Shown here: piece after piece, positions 25,630 through 33,892 of the stretch | How positions within the stretch are numbered: the stretch's first letter is position 1 | Layout of the letters: every line of letters begins with the position of its first letter | DNA from: an uncultured Sphaerochaeta sp. | GTDB taxonomy: Bacteria > Spirochaetota > Spirochaetia > Sphaerochaetales > Sphaerochaetaceae | Reading direction: 5' to 3' | Length of the DNA stretch: 64,000 nucleotides | NCBI RefSeq assembly: GCF_963676285.1 | Contig: NZ_OY781063.1 | Span: 2,790,001-2,854,000 of the forward strand | Notes under the pieces: generated by a model | Told to the model about the DNA's origin: nothing | What the model saw: only the letters and a program-made list of their open reading frames with translations | The model's database searches: none | Position numbers and translations under genes: made by a program

Positions 25630-26886
25630 ATGAATAAAGCATTACAGACCCTGATCGATCGAGGGTTCGTCAAAGCATGTACCGATTACGATGCGCTCAG
25701 TGACCTGATGGATGCAGGCCCTGTAACGTTCTATGTAGGTGCAGATCCAACAGGCAAGAGCCTTCATATCGGTCATATGGTGCCGTTCTTTGCCATGCAC
25801 CATCTCCAGAACGCCGGGCATAATCCAATCGCACTTGTCGGTGGTGGCACTGCCATGATCGGGGACCCCTCAGGGAAGACAGAGATGCGAAGGATGCTCA
25901 CTGTTGAGCAGATTCAGAAGAACTGTGCCTCCATCAAGGAACAGCTGGGTACCGTTGTTGACTTCAGCGAGCAGCCGGAGGGTGGAAAAGGAAAAGCTGT
26001 TGCATTGAATAATGCAGACTGGCTCAATGGATTGAATTATATCACCTTCCTCCGTGAAATCGGAAAGCATTTCTCGGTGAACAGGATGCTCACCTTTGAA
26101 TCATACAAGCAGCGTCTCGAGCGTGGACTTTCCTTCATTGAGTTTAACTATCAGCTTCTGCAGTCCTACGATTTCCATATCCTCAATCGTGATCATGGCT
26201 GCCGCCTTCAGATCGGAGGAGATGATCAGTGGGGGAATATTGTCAGTGGTATCGAGTTGATCAGAAAACTTGGTGGTCCTGAATGCTATGGTTTGACATT
26301 CAACCTAATCACGCGAGCAGATGGACACAAGATGGGCAAGAGCGAGAAGGGTGCGGTTTTCCTCGATCCCGAACTCTTCAGCCCCTATGATTTCTACCAG
26401 TACTGGAGAAATGTCAACGATGCAGATGTGGTAAGGTTCCTCAAGCTCTTTACCTTCCTCTCTCTTGAGGAGATTGCCCAGTATGAGGGCGAGAACGTCA
26501 ACATCAACGATGCAAAAGACCGTCTTGCCTATGAACAGACAAAGATCATTCACGGGGAAGAGGAAGCCGAAAAGGCCCGAACAGCAGCAAAGGCAATGTT
26601 CAATGGAGCCAATCTGGGCATTGATGGCCGCGAAGGCATGCCTTCACTGACCATCAGCAAGGCAGAGCTGGACTCGGGTATTGGTGTGCTGGATCTATTC
26701 AGCCGGACTGACTTGGCTGCAACCAACAGTGATGCCCGCCGCTTGGTAACAGGTGGAGGCGCATGGATTGGTGAACAACGTATTGAGAATCCCAAGACAC
26801 TCATCGACTCATCCTATCTGGATGAGTATGGGGAATTGATTCTCCGTGCTGGAAAGAAGCGGTATTTCCGTATCAGTGTAGAATAA
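25630..26886 (+). CDS. tyrS: Tyrosyl-tRNA synthetase
   Basis: A 418-residue class I synthetase. GADPTGKSLHIGHMVPF carries the HIGH motif near residues 36-52. GGGTAMIGDPSGK and QIGGDDQWGNI bind tyrosyl-adenylate, and GHKMGKSEKGAV is the KMSKS loop (about 232-243). A C-terminal S4-like RNA-binding domain follows (LDLFSRTDLAATNSDARRLV...GGAWIGEQRI). I use ATG 25630 after the glyS stop; the in-frame extension to 25579 overlaps glyS and is unsupported. This is the last gene of the synthetase operon. Confidence 0.96.
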   Translation: MNKALQTLIDRGFVKACTDYDALSDLMDAGPVTFYVGADPTGKSLHIGHMVPFFAMHHLQNAGHNPIALVGGGTAMIGDPSGKTEMRRMLTVEQIQKNCASIKEQLGTVVDFSEQPEGGKGKAVALNNADWLNGLNYITFLREIGKHFSVNRMLTFESYKQRLERGLSFIEFNYQLLQSYDFHILNRDHGCRLQIGGDDQWGNIVSGIELIRKLGGPECYGLTFNLITRADGHKMGKSEKGAVFLDPELFSPYDFYQYWRNVNDADVVRFLKLFTFLSLEEIAQYEGENVNINDAKDRLAYEQTKIIHGEEEAEKARTAAKAMFNGANLGIDGREGMPSLTISKAELDSGIGVLDLFSRTDLAATNSDARRLVTGGGAWIGEQRIENPKTLIDSSYLDEYGELILRAGKKRYFRISVE

Positions 26887-26892
26887 GTGAAG

Positions 26893-26915
26893 GAGGGGGA
26901 TTACCCCCTCTTTCC
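26893..26915 (+). terminator. Hairpin after tyrS, weak terminator or attenuator
   Basis: The 7-bp stem GAGGGGG/CCCCCTC with a 4-base loop is followed only by TTTCC. The poor U-tract suggests partial read-through into the ABC importer genes. Confidence 0.5.
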
Positions 26916-26930
26916 ATAGGGAGATATGTG

Positions 26931-27905
26931 ATGAAACACAAAATCAGTCTTGTTTTCGTAGCCCTGCTTGCCATGGTGGCAATTGGGGCACAACCGGTTG
27001 CTGAGACTCCGGTTGACTCGCCATTGGAAGTTCAGTTCGCTGTCATGGCCGGACCTACTGGATTTTCTTCTGTTGCCCTGAATGAGAATGGTGGAAGAAT
27101 CACCGAAGACATTCAGATTGCAATGCAGGTATTCCCTTCCCCCAATGAAGTGGTTGCCCGCTTGGCCAATGGGGAGCTCGATTTTGCCTGTCTTCCTTCC
27201 AATCTTGCTGCGAATATCTACAACAAGGGAGTCAAGATAAAGCTTGCTGCAGTTATCGGTAACGGAATGCTCAGTGTGGTTTCCAGTGATGGGTCGGTTC
27301 AAGGTGTGGATGACCTGCTTGGAAAAACGGTGCATGTACCCGGTGCTGGTTCCACCCCCGACCAGATGGCTCAACTCCTGCTCAGGGAAGCCGGTCTTGA
27401 GGCTGGAGTGGATGTAATCCTTGACTATTCAGTAGCCAGCCCAGCACAGCTTGCACAGCTGACCATTGCAGGAAAGGTATCCTTGGTCATGTTGCCTCAG
27501 CCGTTTGTTTCCATGATTCTCAATGGGAGCAAGCGCGCAAAAGAAGTTGTTGATGTCCAAGCGCTTTATAAGGAACTTTCTGGAGTTGCAAACTATCCAA
27601 TGAGTGTTATGGTGGTAAGTGAACAGTTTGCAGAGAACCACCCGGAAGCACTTGAGGACATTCTTGGAGCCTATGAAGATTCTGTCGCATGGGTTAATGC
27701 AGAGCCCCAAGCAGCTGGAAAGGCAATTGAGGAGGCAGGGATCATGAAAGCTGCCTTGGCAACTCCCTCCATCCCTTTCTGTAACTTGGTGTTTGCACGC
27801 AGCCAGGAAGTCAAGGATGAAGTACAGGCCTACTATAGGTTCCTCCATTCCTTCAGCCCGGCGGCCATCGGTGGAGCAGTTCCTACAGACAATTTATATC
27901 TGTAA
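26931..27905 (+). CDS. ABC importer substrate-binding protein, NitT/TauT (SsuA/ThiY) type
   Basis: A 324-residue secreted binding protein. The signal peptide (MKHKISLVFVALLAMVAIGA) is followed by an Ala/Pro-rich junction. The mature fold is of the NMT1/SsuA kind: FAVMAGPTGFSSVAL, FPSPNEVVARLANGELDFACLPSNLAANIY, GKTVHVPGAGSTPDQMAQLLLREAGL. I use ATG 26931, preceded by GGGAG at 7 bases, rather than GTG 26928. The substrate is unknown: sulfonates, pyrimidine thiamin precursors or other small anions are typical for the class. A cognate permease and ATPase follow. Confidence 0.9.
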   Translation: MKHKISLVFVALLAMVAIGAQPVAETPVDSPLEVQFAVMAGPTGFSSVALNENGGRITEDIQIAMQVFPSPNEVVARLANGELDFACLPSNLAANIYNKGVKIKLAAVIGNGMLSVVSSDGSVQGVDDLLGKTVHVPGAGSTPDQMAQLLLREAGLEAGVDVILDYSVASPAQLAQLTIAGKVSLVMLPQPFVSMILNGSKRAKEVVDVQALYKELSGVANYPMSVMVVSEQFAENHPEALEDILGAYEDSVAWVNAEPQAAGKAIEEAGIMKAALATPSIPFCNLVFARSQEVKDEVQAYYRFLHSFSPAAIGGAVPTDNLYL

Positions 27906-27915
27906 GGAGTAGCAC

Positions 27916-28698
27916 ATGCGTTATGTGAAGCGGAATCTGATACTTCTTCTGGCTTCGGCAATCCTGCTCATCATTTGGCAGGTTGCCTCCATGTGGCTCG
28001 ATAGTCAGATTCTGCTTCCCAGTCTTGGACCGGTTTTTACTACCTTGCTTGGCTTGGTACGTGAACCGGTCTTTACTGCAAATGTGCTGTTCACTGTTAT
28101 CAGGGCATTGGAAAGTTTCCTGATCATTCTTGTGAGTGCTTCAATTCTTGGGGTGCTTGCTGGTAGGTTCTCCTTGCTCTCCACCTTCTTGAAACCGTTT
28201 GTCACTACGCTGAAAGCGGTACCGGTGATGAGCGTCATTCTACTTGCCTTTATCTGGTTCTCCAGTGGAACGGTACCATTGTTTTCAGCCTTTCTTATGG
28301 GTTTCCCGGTGATGTTTGTACAGATGGAGATGGGAGTGAGACAACTTGATTCCAATCTCGACGAGATGTGTGACCTCTACGGATTCTCCAAACAGACAAA
28401 GCTCGTACATTTCATTATTCCTTCCTTGGTTCCTTTCTTTGTTACTGGTGCCAAGACTGCGCTTTCCATGGTCTGGAAAGTGGTAATTGCCGCAGAGGTA
28501 TTGACGGTTCCCCAGTATGGAGTGGGCTCAAGGATGCAACTTGCCCAGGTACAGCTGGAGACTGACAAGGTGCTCTCCTGGACCTTGATCGCTGTTTTCC
28601 TTACAGCTTTTGGAGACCTGGTATTCGCATTGGTTGTGGATGGGGTCGGTGCTCTGAAGCATCGCCTCGATGCAAGGAGGGTCCCATGCGTTTCCTGA
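27916..28698 (+). CDS. ABC importer permease, NitT/TauT type
   Basis: A 260-residue membrane protein with six hydrophobic segments and a BPD_transp_1 core. Segments TLKAVPVMSVILLAFIWF and LVHFIIPSLVPFFVTGAKTA (the EAA-like loop) and ALSMVWKVVIAAEVL match SsuC/TauC/ThiX permeases. It lies 10 bp after the binding protein and overlaps the ATPase gene by 13 bp. A typical AAGGAG precedes the ATG. Confidence 0.92.
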   Translation: MRYVKRNLILLLASAILLIIWQVASMWLDSQILLPSLGPVFTTLLGLVREPVFTANVLFTVIRALESFLIILVSASILGVLAGRFSLLSTFLKPFVTTLKAVPVMSVILLAFIWFSSGTVPLFSAFLMGFPVMFVQMEMGVRQLDSNLDEMCDLYGFSKQTKLVHFIIPSLVPFFVTGAKTALSMVWKVVIAAEVLTVPQYGVGSRMQLAQVQLETDKVLSWTLIAVFLTAFGDLVFALVVDGVGALKHRLDARRVPCVS

Positions 28699-29399
28699 AC
28701 ATCTCCAAGCGATACGGTGAGAACCAGGTCTTTGATCACTTCAGCCTTGAGGTGCCTCCTTCCACGATACTCTCTGTTGTAGGGCCATCAGGTGAAGGAA
28801 AGACCACCTTGCTGCAGATGGCTTCTGGATTGCTGCAGCCAGATGAAGGGACAATTGAAAAGGAAGTAGGGGAACAGGGAGTGATCAGTTATCTCTTTCA
28901 GGAGCCCAGGCTTCTTCCCTCCAGTACCGTATATGAGAACGTTGAACTTGCCCTTCGTACCTCCAGCAAGGAGAGACGAGAGAGAGAAGAGCGTGCTTTG
29001 CACTATCTTGATCTTGTAGGTTTGCAGGAGAGTCTATCTCTCTATCCTCATCAGCTCTCAGGTGGAATGAGGCAGCGTGTTGCGATCGCTAGGGCCTTTG
29101 CTCACCAGTGCAATCTCATGTTGCTCGATGAGCCATTCCAGAGCTTGGATATCAAATTGAAGTATGCTCTTGTGCATGCTTTCATCAGGTTATGGGAAGA
29201 GAGTCCAAAGACTACGTTGTTTGTTACTCATGACCCTAAGGAAGCCCTCTTGCTTGGTGATGCAGTGTGTTGTCTGGGTGATCCAAAACAACCTCTGTTG
29301 TACCAAAAAATAGATATTCCCCGCAATGCGAGGAATATCGGTGATGCATCACTGTTGGCTTTGGAAGCCAAACTGGTGGAAACGTTGGTACAATCCTAG
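28686..29399 (+). CDS. ABC importer ATP-binding protein, NitT/TauT type
   Basis: A 237-residue ABC ATPase: Walker A GPSGEGKTT (about 34-42), Q-loop YLFQEPRLLP, signature LSGGMRQRVAIARAF, Walker B LMLLDEPFQSLD, and H-loop VTHDPKEAL. All motifs are intact. It overlaps the permease start-to-end and closes the three-gene importer. Its end overlaps the desulfoferrodoxin stop tail-to-tail by 4 bp, so no terminator fits between them. Confidence 0.94.
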   Translation: MRFLNISKRYGENQVFDHFSLEVPPSTILSVVGPSGEGKTTLLQMASGLLQPDEGTIEKEVGEQGVISYLFQEPRLLPSSTVYENVELALRTSSKERREREERALHYLDLVGLQESLSLYPHQLSGGMRQRVAIARAFAHQCNLMLLDEPFQSLDIKLKYALVHAFIRLWEESPKTTLFVTHDPKEALLLGDAVCCLGDPKQPLLYQKIDIPRNARNIGDASLLALEAKLVETLVQS

Positions 29400-29776
29400 A
29401 GATCGACCTTCCAGAGTCCATGCAGATTGCAATACTCGTAAACAGCAACAGCCTTGTCATCATCGAGTGCAAAGGTTGCGTGTGGCTTTCCGTCAACAGG
29501 GAGAGCCTTTCTCATGCCACCCTTTTCAGTCTGGACATAGATGAATTCGATGTGGTGTTCCTGGGTCATTGGATGATCCACGGAACCTACATTCACACTC
29601 AGCTTGTTCCCTTCAATGCTTACAACAGGAACATGCTTCTCCTGGGCTGCATCAACAGTGTTTGCCTTCAAGGGGGCCATCTCCTCGCCACAACAAGAGA
29701 GTTTAGGACCTCTGTCAACAACCTTCACGGCAATGTTGCCACAGTGCTTACAAATGTAGAAAATCTGATCTTTCAT
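29396..29776 (-). CDS. dfx: Desulfoferrodoxin (superoxide reductase)
   Basis: A 126-residue two-domain superoxide reductase that converts superoxide to peroxide without releasing oxygen, which suits anaerobes. The N-terminal rubredoxin-like Fe(Cys)4 site is C9-x-x-C12...C28-C29 (ICKHCGN, SCCGEEM). The C-terminal catalytic Fe site uses His residues in QEKHVPVV, DHPMTQEHHIEF and CNLHGLWK, including the axial Cys. It is monocistronic, downstream of gdhA with a terminator between. With rubrerythrin and the Fur protein near 60 kb it makes up the oxidative-stress set of this window. Confidence 0.95.
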   Translation of the reverse strand: MKDQIFYICKHCGNIAVKVVDRGPKLSCCGEEMAPLKANTVDAAQEKHVPVVSIEGNKLSVNVGSVDHPMTQEHHIEFIYVQTEKGGMRKALPVDGKPHATFALDDDKAVAVYEYCNLHGLWKVDL

Positions 29777-29850
29777 AGCTATTCTCCTTGCCTTCCATGA
29801 TACCCTAGAATTCGCCGATAGTATAGTGGGTTTTGTTCCTAATAGGGTAC

Positions 29851-29883
29851 AGGTAAAAATAAGGCAGGCTTTTCAGCCTGCCT
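29851..29883 (-). terminator. Rho-independent terminator of gdhA
   Basis: On the minus strand, the 9-bp stem AGGCAGGCT/AGCCTGCCT with a GAAA tetraloop is followed by TATTTTTACC. Confidence 0.85.
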
Positions 29884-29904
29884 CAAAATAGAGCAATGGA
29901 AGTA

Positions 29905-31266
29905 TTATACATACCCCTGTGCAATCATGGCCTCACTTACTTTCAGGAAACCAGCAATGTTTGCACCATCGACGAAGTTATCCTGTGTGCTGTACTTATC
30001 TGCTGCCTGGCTGATGGAAGCGTAGATGTTTTTCATGATCTGCTGCAGCTGCTGGTCTACCTGTTCAGGGGTCCATTGGAGTTTCTGGCTGTTCTGTGCC
30101 ATCTCCAATCCCGAAACTGCAACACCACCGGCATTGGCTGCCTTTCCTGGAGCATGCAGAACACCTGCTTCCTTGAAGATGTCATCAGCTTCCAAGGTTG
30201 TTGGCATGTTTGCACCTTCACCTACCAATGAAATCCCGTTGGCTACCAAGTTCTTGGCATCATTCCCATTGATTTCATTCTGGGTAGCACAAGGGAAAGC
30301 ATAGTCTGCCTTGACATCCCATAGAGGATTGGCATCGTTTGAGCCATTGTGGGGGATATAGGTTGCTTCCTTGAACTGCTGGGCATATTCGCTGATTCTT
30401 CCTCTTCTCACATTTTTCAGAGTCTTGATGTAGGCAAGCTTCTTCTCATCAATTCCGGAAGGATCAATGAGAATGCCGGAAGAGTCGCTCATGCTGATCG
30501 GTTTGGCACCCATGTGCAACAGCTTTTCAGCGGTGTATTGTGCAACGTTTCCACTGCCACTGACAAGACAGGTTTTTCCTTGAAGGCTCTTTCCCTTGCC
30601 TTCCAGAATGGCGGCTGAAAGATATACCAGACCATACCCGGTTGCTTCTGGGCGGATATAGGAGCCACCATAGGTGGGTCCCTTACCAGTCAAGATACCG
30701 ACGGAGCGGTTTTTCATTCTTCTGTATTGCCCATAGAGGTATCCGATTTCTCGGGCACCAACCCCAATATCACCTGCTGGAATATCAGTATCCTCGCCAA
30801 TATGGCGTGAAAGTTCGGTCATCATGCTCTGGCAGAAACGCATAACTTCGTTGTCGCTCTTTCCCTTGGGGTTGAAGTCGCTTCCGCCTTTACCACCACC
30901 CATTGCCAGTCCGGTCAGACTGTTCTTGAAGGTCTGCTCGAATGCGAGGAATTTCAGGATAGACAGGTTCACTGAGGGGTGGAATCTCAATCCACCTTTG
31001 TAAGGTCCAATAGCGCTATTCATCTGAACGCGAAATGCGCGGTTGATCTGCAGCTGTCCATCGTCATCCACCCAGGGAACGCGGAACATGATGACACGTT
31101 CTGGTTCAACCATCCTGTCAAGGACCTTGTGATATACAATCTGAGGCAGATCATCCACCAAATGATCGATTGAGGCCATGAATGAGGTTACAGCTTGAAA
31201 AAATTCCGGCTGGTTGGGATCGACTTGCTTTACGTGATCCAAGATTTGTTGTGTTGCTTCGTGCAT
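29905..31266 (-). CDS. gdhA: Glutamate dehydrogenase, hexameric bacterial type
   Basis: A 453-residue enzyme interconverting 2-oxoglutarate plus ammonium and glutamate. Motifs are GPYKGGLRFHPSVN (substrate lysine region, about 94-107), LAMGGGKGGSDFNPKGKSD (catalytic Lys, near 120-138), DIGVGAREIGYLYGQYRR, and the nucleotide fold VSGSGNVAQYTAEKL. Length and motifs match the NADP-preferring 450-residue class. It is monocistronic, with a perfect 18-bp inverted repeat in its leader/promoter region and a strong terminator. Confidence 0.97.
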   Translation of the reverse strand: MHEATQQILDHVKQVDPNQPEFFQAVTSFMASIDHLVDDLPQIVYHKVLDRMVEPERVIMFRVPWVDDDGQLQINRAFRVQMNSAIGPYKGGLRFHPSVNLSILKFLAFEQTFKNSLTGLAMGGGKGGSDFNPKGKSDNEVMRFCQSMMTELSRHIGEDTDIPAGDIGVGAREIGYLYGQYRRMKNRSVGILTGKGPTYGGSYIRPEATGYGLVYLSAAILEGKGKSLQGKTCLVSGSGNVAQYTAEKLLHMGAKPISMSDSSGILIDPSGIDEKKLAYIKTLKNVRRGRISEYAQQFKEATYIPHNGSNDANPLWDVKADYAFPCATQNEINGNDAKNLVANGISLVGEGANMPTTLEADDIFKEAGVLHAPGKAANAGGVAVSGLEMAQNSQKLQWTPEQVDQQLQQIMKNIYASISQAADKYSTQDNFVDGANIAGFLKVSEAMIAQGYV

Positions 31267-31298
31267 TTGGGTATTGCTCCTCTGTTTGTATAAATATA

Positions 31299-31316
31299 CA
31301 TAATATGAATATTATG
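31299..31316. promoter_or_regulatory. Perfect inverted repeat upstream of gdhA
   Basis: CATAATATGAATATTATG has two perfect 8-bp arms around GA, about 33 bp upstream of the gdhA start, in an AT-rich promoter region. The symmetry fits a dimeric repressor or activator site. No regulator is adjacent. Confidence 0.5.
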
Positions 31317-31482
31317 GTATAGAAATTGGATAAATTGGTAAAGCCTTTAGTAAAACCGAAAAATAGGGTAGGGGATTTTGCGGTATGCGTAAATGGCATG
31401 GCATGATTAAAATGACTGAGGAGGACCGCAATGGATGGTTTTACTTTTTGGCATATCCACAAAATCACTCCTGTCCAAAAAC

Positions 31483-31519
31483 ATAAAAAAAATTGGCAGT
31501 GGAACGGATATCCACTGCC
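31483..31519 (-). terminator. Rho-independent terminator of the mtaD-mtnA operon
   Basis: On the minus strand, the perfect 9-bp stem GGCAGTGGA/TCCACTGCC with a 7-base loop is followed by AATTTTTTTT, 10 bp after the mtnA stop. Confidence 0.92.
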
Positions 31520-31528
31520 TGTAAGCTT

Positions 31529-32566
31529 CTAAAGCGTTTCTCCTCGTCTAAGTCGTTCAATATTCTCCTTGAAAGGAGGATAGATGATACCATTCTCTGT
31601 TATGATTCCCGTGAGATTCTGGTGAGGGGTAACATCAAAAGCAGGATTGAAGACATCCATTCCACTTGGGGCTACTTGCACTCCCTGTACATGGGTGACT
31701 TCCTCTGCTTCCCTCTCCTCGATGGGAATCGCGGATCCATCGGGAATTGAGAAATCGATGGTGGAAATAGGGACCACGCTGTAGAAAGGTACTCCATACG
31801 CTTTGCAGATGACAGAAAGGGCAAAGGTTCCCAGCTTGTTTGCCACATCGCCGTTTGCCGCTACACGGTCCCCACCAAGAATTACCAAATCAATTTTTCC
31901 ATCACGAATGAGTGTCGCAGCGGCACTGTCCGGGATAAGTTTGGAGGGGATCTTTGCTTCCATCAATTCCCACGCGGTAAGGCGAGCACCCTGGAATCTC
32001 GGCCGTGTTTCATCGGCATACACAAAGATATCTTTCTTATCGTAGAACGCCGTCTTGATGACACCCAAAGCCGTGCCCCAGCCTGCTGTGGCCAGCGCAC
32101 CTGTATTGCAGTGGGTAAGAATCGTTGCACCATGTGGAACTACTGCCGCGCCGATGCGGGACATTTGCTTGTTGGTCTTGATATCCTCTTCCCTGATAGC
32201 ATCAGATTCAGCGAGCAATGCTTTTAGGAGTGCTTCCCTTGGCTGTTTTTCATTATGTTCATAGGTTGCCAGCATTCGATTGATTGCCCAACCAAGATTG
32301 ACAGCGGTAGGTCTGGCCAGGCTGAGGAATTCACAGGCTTTCATGAATGCTTTCTCTTCCGGGCATTGGAGTGCTGCCAAATACACTCCATATGCTGCAG
32401 CGGCTCCTATAGCAGGAGCTCCTCGTACGATCATATCCCTAATGGCGAACTCAACTTCCTCGTAGGTTTTGCAATCCACGTATGATACTTCAGTTGGCAA
32501 TATACGTTGATCGAGCAACGTAAGTGTGTTGTTCTTGAATATAAGTGTTACAAATGATTCATCCAT
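31529..32566 (-). CDS. mtnA: S-methyl-5-thioribose-1-phosphate isomerase
   Basis: A 345-residue isomerase of methylthioadenosine salvage, converting 5-methylthioribose-1-phosphate to the ribulose form. Hallmarks are MIVRGAPAIGAAAAYGVYLA (about 44-63), the catalytic cysteine in ILTHCNTGALATAGWGTALG (about 150-169), and the catalytic Asp in ILGGDRVAANGDVANKLGT. The start at 32566 follows AAGGAG; the frame extended to 32623 overlaps mtaD without support. mtaD lies 13 bp upstream. No other step of the pathway is present here. Confidence 0.95.
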   Translation of the reverse strand: MDESFVTLIFKNNTLTLLDQRILPTEVSYVDCKTYEEVEFAIRDMIVRGAPAIGAAAAYGVYLAALQCPEEKAFMKACEFLSLARPTAVNLGWAINRMLATYEHNEKQPREALLKALLAESDAIREEDIKTNKQMSRIGAAVVPHGATILTHCNTGALATAGWGTALGVIKTAFYDKKDIFVYADETRPRFQGARLTAWELMEAKIPSKLIPDSAAATLIRDGKIDLVILGGDRVAANGDVANKLGTFALSVICKAYGVPFYSVVPISTIDFSIPDGSAIPIEEREAEEVTHVQGVQVAPSGMDVFNPAFDVTPHQNLTGIITENGIIYPPFKENIERLRRGETL

Positions 32567-32579
32567 GTCCTTCTCCTTG

Positions 32580-33869
32580 CTAGCGTTTGAGCACATCAGC
32601 CCATATTCTCTGCACTTCATCAATCACTGTATGCTCATTCAGGGTTTGCACTTTGCGTTGTTCCATGAGAATGGTTCCCTGACAGAAAACAGTATCGATA
32701 TCTGAGCTTTGTGCTGAATATACCAATGCACTGAATGGATCATTAAGCGGGGTAAGGTGGCTCTTCTTCAAATCAATGAGGAGAAGATCTGCTTCCTTGC
32801 CGGCTTCAAGTGTTCCTATCGTATCACCAATACCCAGGGCATCGGCACCATGCTTGGTTGCCATCTCCAATACCTGGTAGGGCGTTAATTTCTCCCCGCC
32901 GGTTTCCAGTACTCTTCCCAGGAGACTGGCTATATGCATCTCCTCTACCATGTTGAGATTATTATTGCTGCTCGCCCCATCGGTGCCGAGTGCAACTGGA
33001 ATTCCTGCATGGAGATAAGAGGCTATCGGAGCAATGCCGCTGGATAGTTTGAGATTGCTGCTTGGGTTGTGCACGATGGTGGTGTCAAACGACTTGAGAA
33101 GGTCTATATCTTCATCACTCAAGTGAACACAATGGGCCAGCATGCTCTTAACATCCTGCAAGACGCCGATCTTTGCGAGATAGGCTGGGGGAGTCAACCC
33201 TGTTTGTGCAATGCAGTCATCCACTTCTTTCTTGGTCTCGCTGAGATGTGTATGGAATACCCTACCATGTTGTCGCGCCCAGGATGCTGCAAATTGGTAG
33301 GTTTCCTGGGTACAGGTATAGATGGCGTGAGGAGCAACATTGAGAGAGAGACGGCCTTCGGCTTGTGCAACGTAGGGAGCAAGCAATTCCTCCCGCTCCT
33401 CTACCCGGGCTTTGTTCTCTTCAAGATCGCCGAACAGCGTTACCCCTATACTTCCCCTGATACCACCCTCAATAACAGCCTGTGCAGTTGCTTGGGGTTC
33501 AAAGTACATATCAGTGAACATGGTGCACCCACTCTGGATAAGCTCAATGATGCCAAGACGGCTGGCAGCAAGTACGTCATCAGCAGTGAGTTTACCCTCG
33601 ATCGGGAAGATCTCGGCAAGCCATGCCTGCAAGGTTGGCAGGGAGTCCTTATAATTGCGCATCAGCTCCATGCTCAAATGAGTATGGGCATTCACCAGGG
33701 AAGGCATTGCCAGGAATGAGGATCCATCAATGATACGGTCTGCCTTGAAGGAGGGGTCTCCTGTCCCGACAAATACAATATGTTTCCCATCGATACCGAT
33801 ATCACCACGAAGGCTCAAACCTTCCTTGGTCATCGGAATGATGAGTACGTTGGAAATGAGTGTTTTCAT
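32580..33869 (-). CDS. mtaD: 5-methylthioadenosine/S-adenosylhomocysteine deaminase (amidohydrolase)
   Basis: A 429-residue metal-dependent deaminase of the MtaD/TrzA-AtzA class. The HxH metal motif is in NAHTHLSMELMRN (about 60-72). Further ligands are VAPHAIYTC, HTHLSETKKEVDDC, LAHCVHLSDEDIDLL and GTDGASSNNNLNM. It would convert MTA to methylthioinosine or SAH to inosylhomocysteine. The adjacent mtnA suggests a route from MTA via inosine to methylthioribose-1-phosphate, which would also need a methylthioinosine phosphorylase. Other amidohydrolase substrates (cytosine-like) are less likely given the neighbour. Confidence 0.9.
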   Translation of the reverse strand: MKTLISNVLIIPMTKEGLSLRGDIGIDGKHIVFVGTGDPSFKADRIIDGSSFLAMPSLVNAHTHLSMELMRNYKDSLPTLQAWLAEIFPIEGKLTADDVLAASRLGIIELIQSGCTMFTDMYFEPQATAQAVIEGGIRGSIGVTLFGDLEENKARVEEREELLAPYVAQAEGRLSLNVAPHAIYTCTQETYQFAASWARQHGRVFHTHLSETKKEVDDCIAQTGLTPPAYLAKIGVLQDVKSMLAHCVHLSDEDIDLLKSFDTTIVHNPSSNLKLSSGIAPIASYLHAGIPVALGTDGASSNNNLNMVEEMHIASLLGRVLETGGEKLTPYQVLEMATKHGADALGIGDTIGTLEAGKEADLLLIDLKKSHLTPLNDPFSALVYSAQSSDIDTVFCQGTILMEQRKVQTLNEHTVIDEVQRIWADVLKR

Positions 33870-33892
33870 GAGGTTATAGTACCATGAAACTA

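Noticed and set aside
29777..29850. A Fur/PerR-type box upstream of desulfoferrodoxin
   Set aside because: I looked for a 7-1-7 palindrome like those at 47517 and 59996 and found only a short CCTATTAGG symmetry, which is not enough to claim a site.
31431..31532. A 33-codon plus-strand frame with a good GGAGG ribosome site between gdhA and mtnA
   Set aside because: Its second half runs through the mtnA terminator hairpin and its stop overlaps the mtnA 3' end. The peptide is not recognisable, and the ribosome-like site may be chance.
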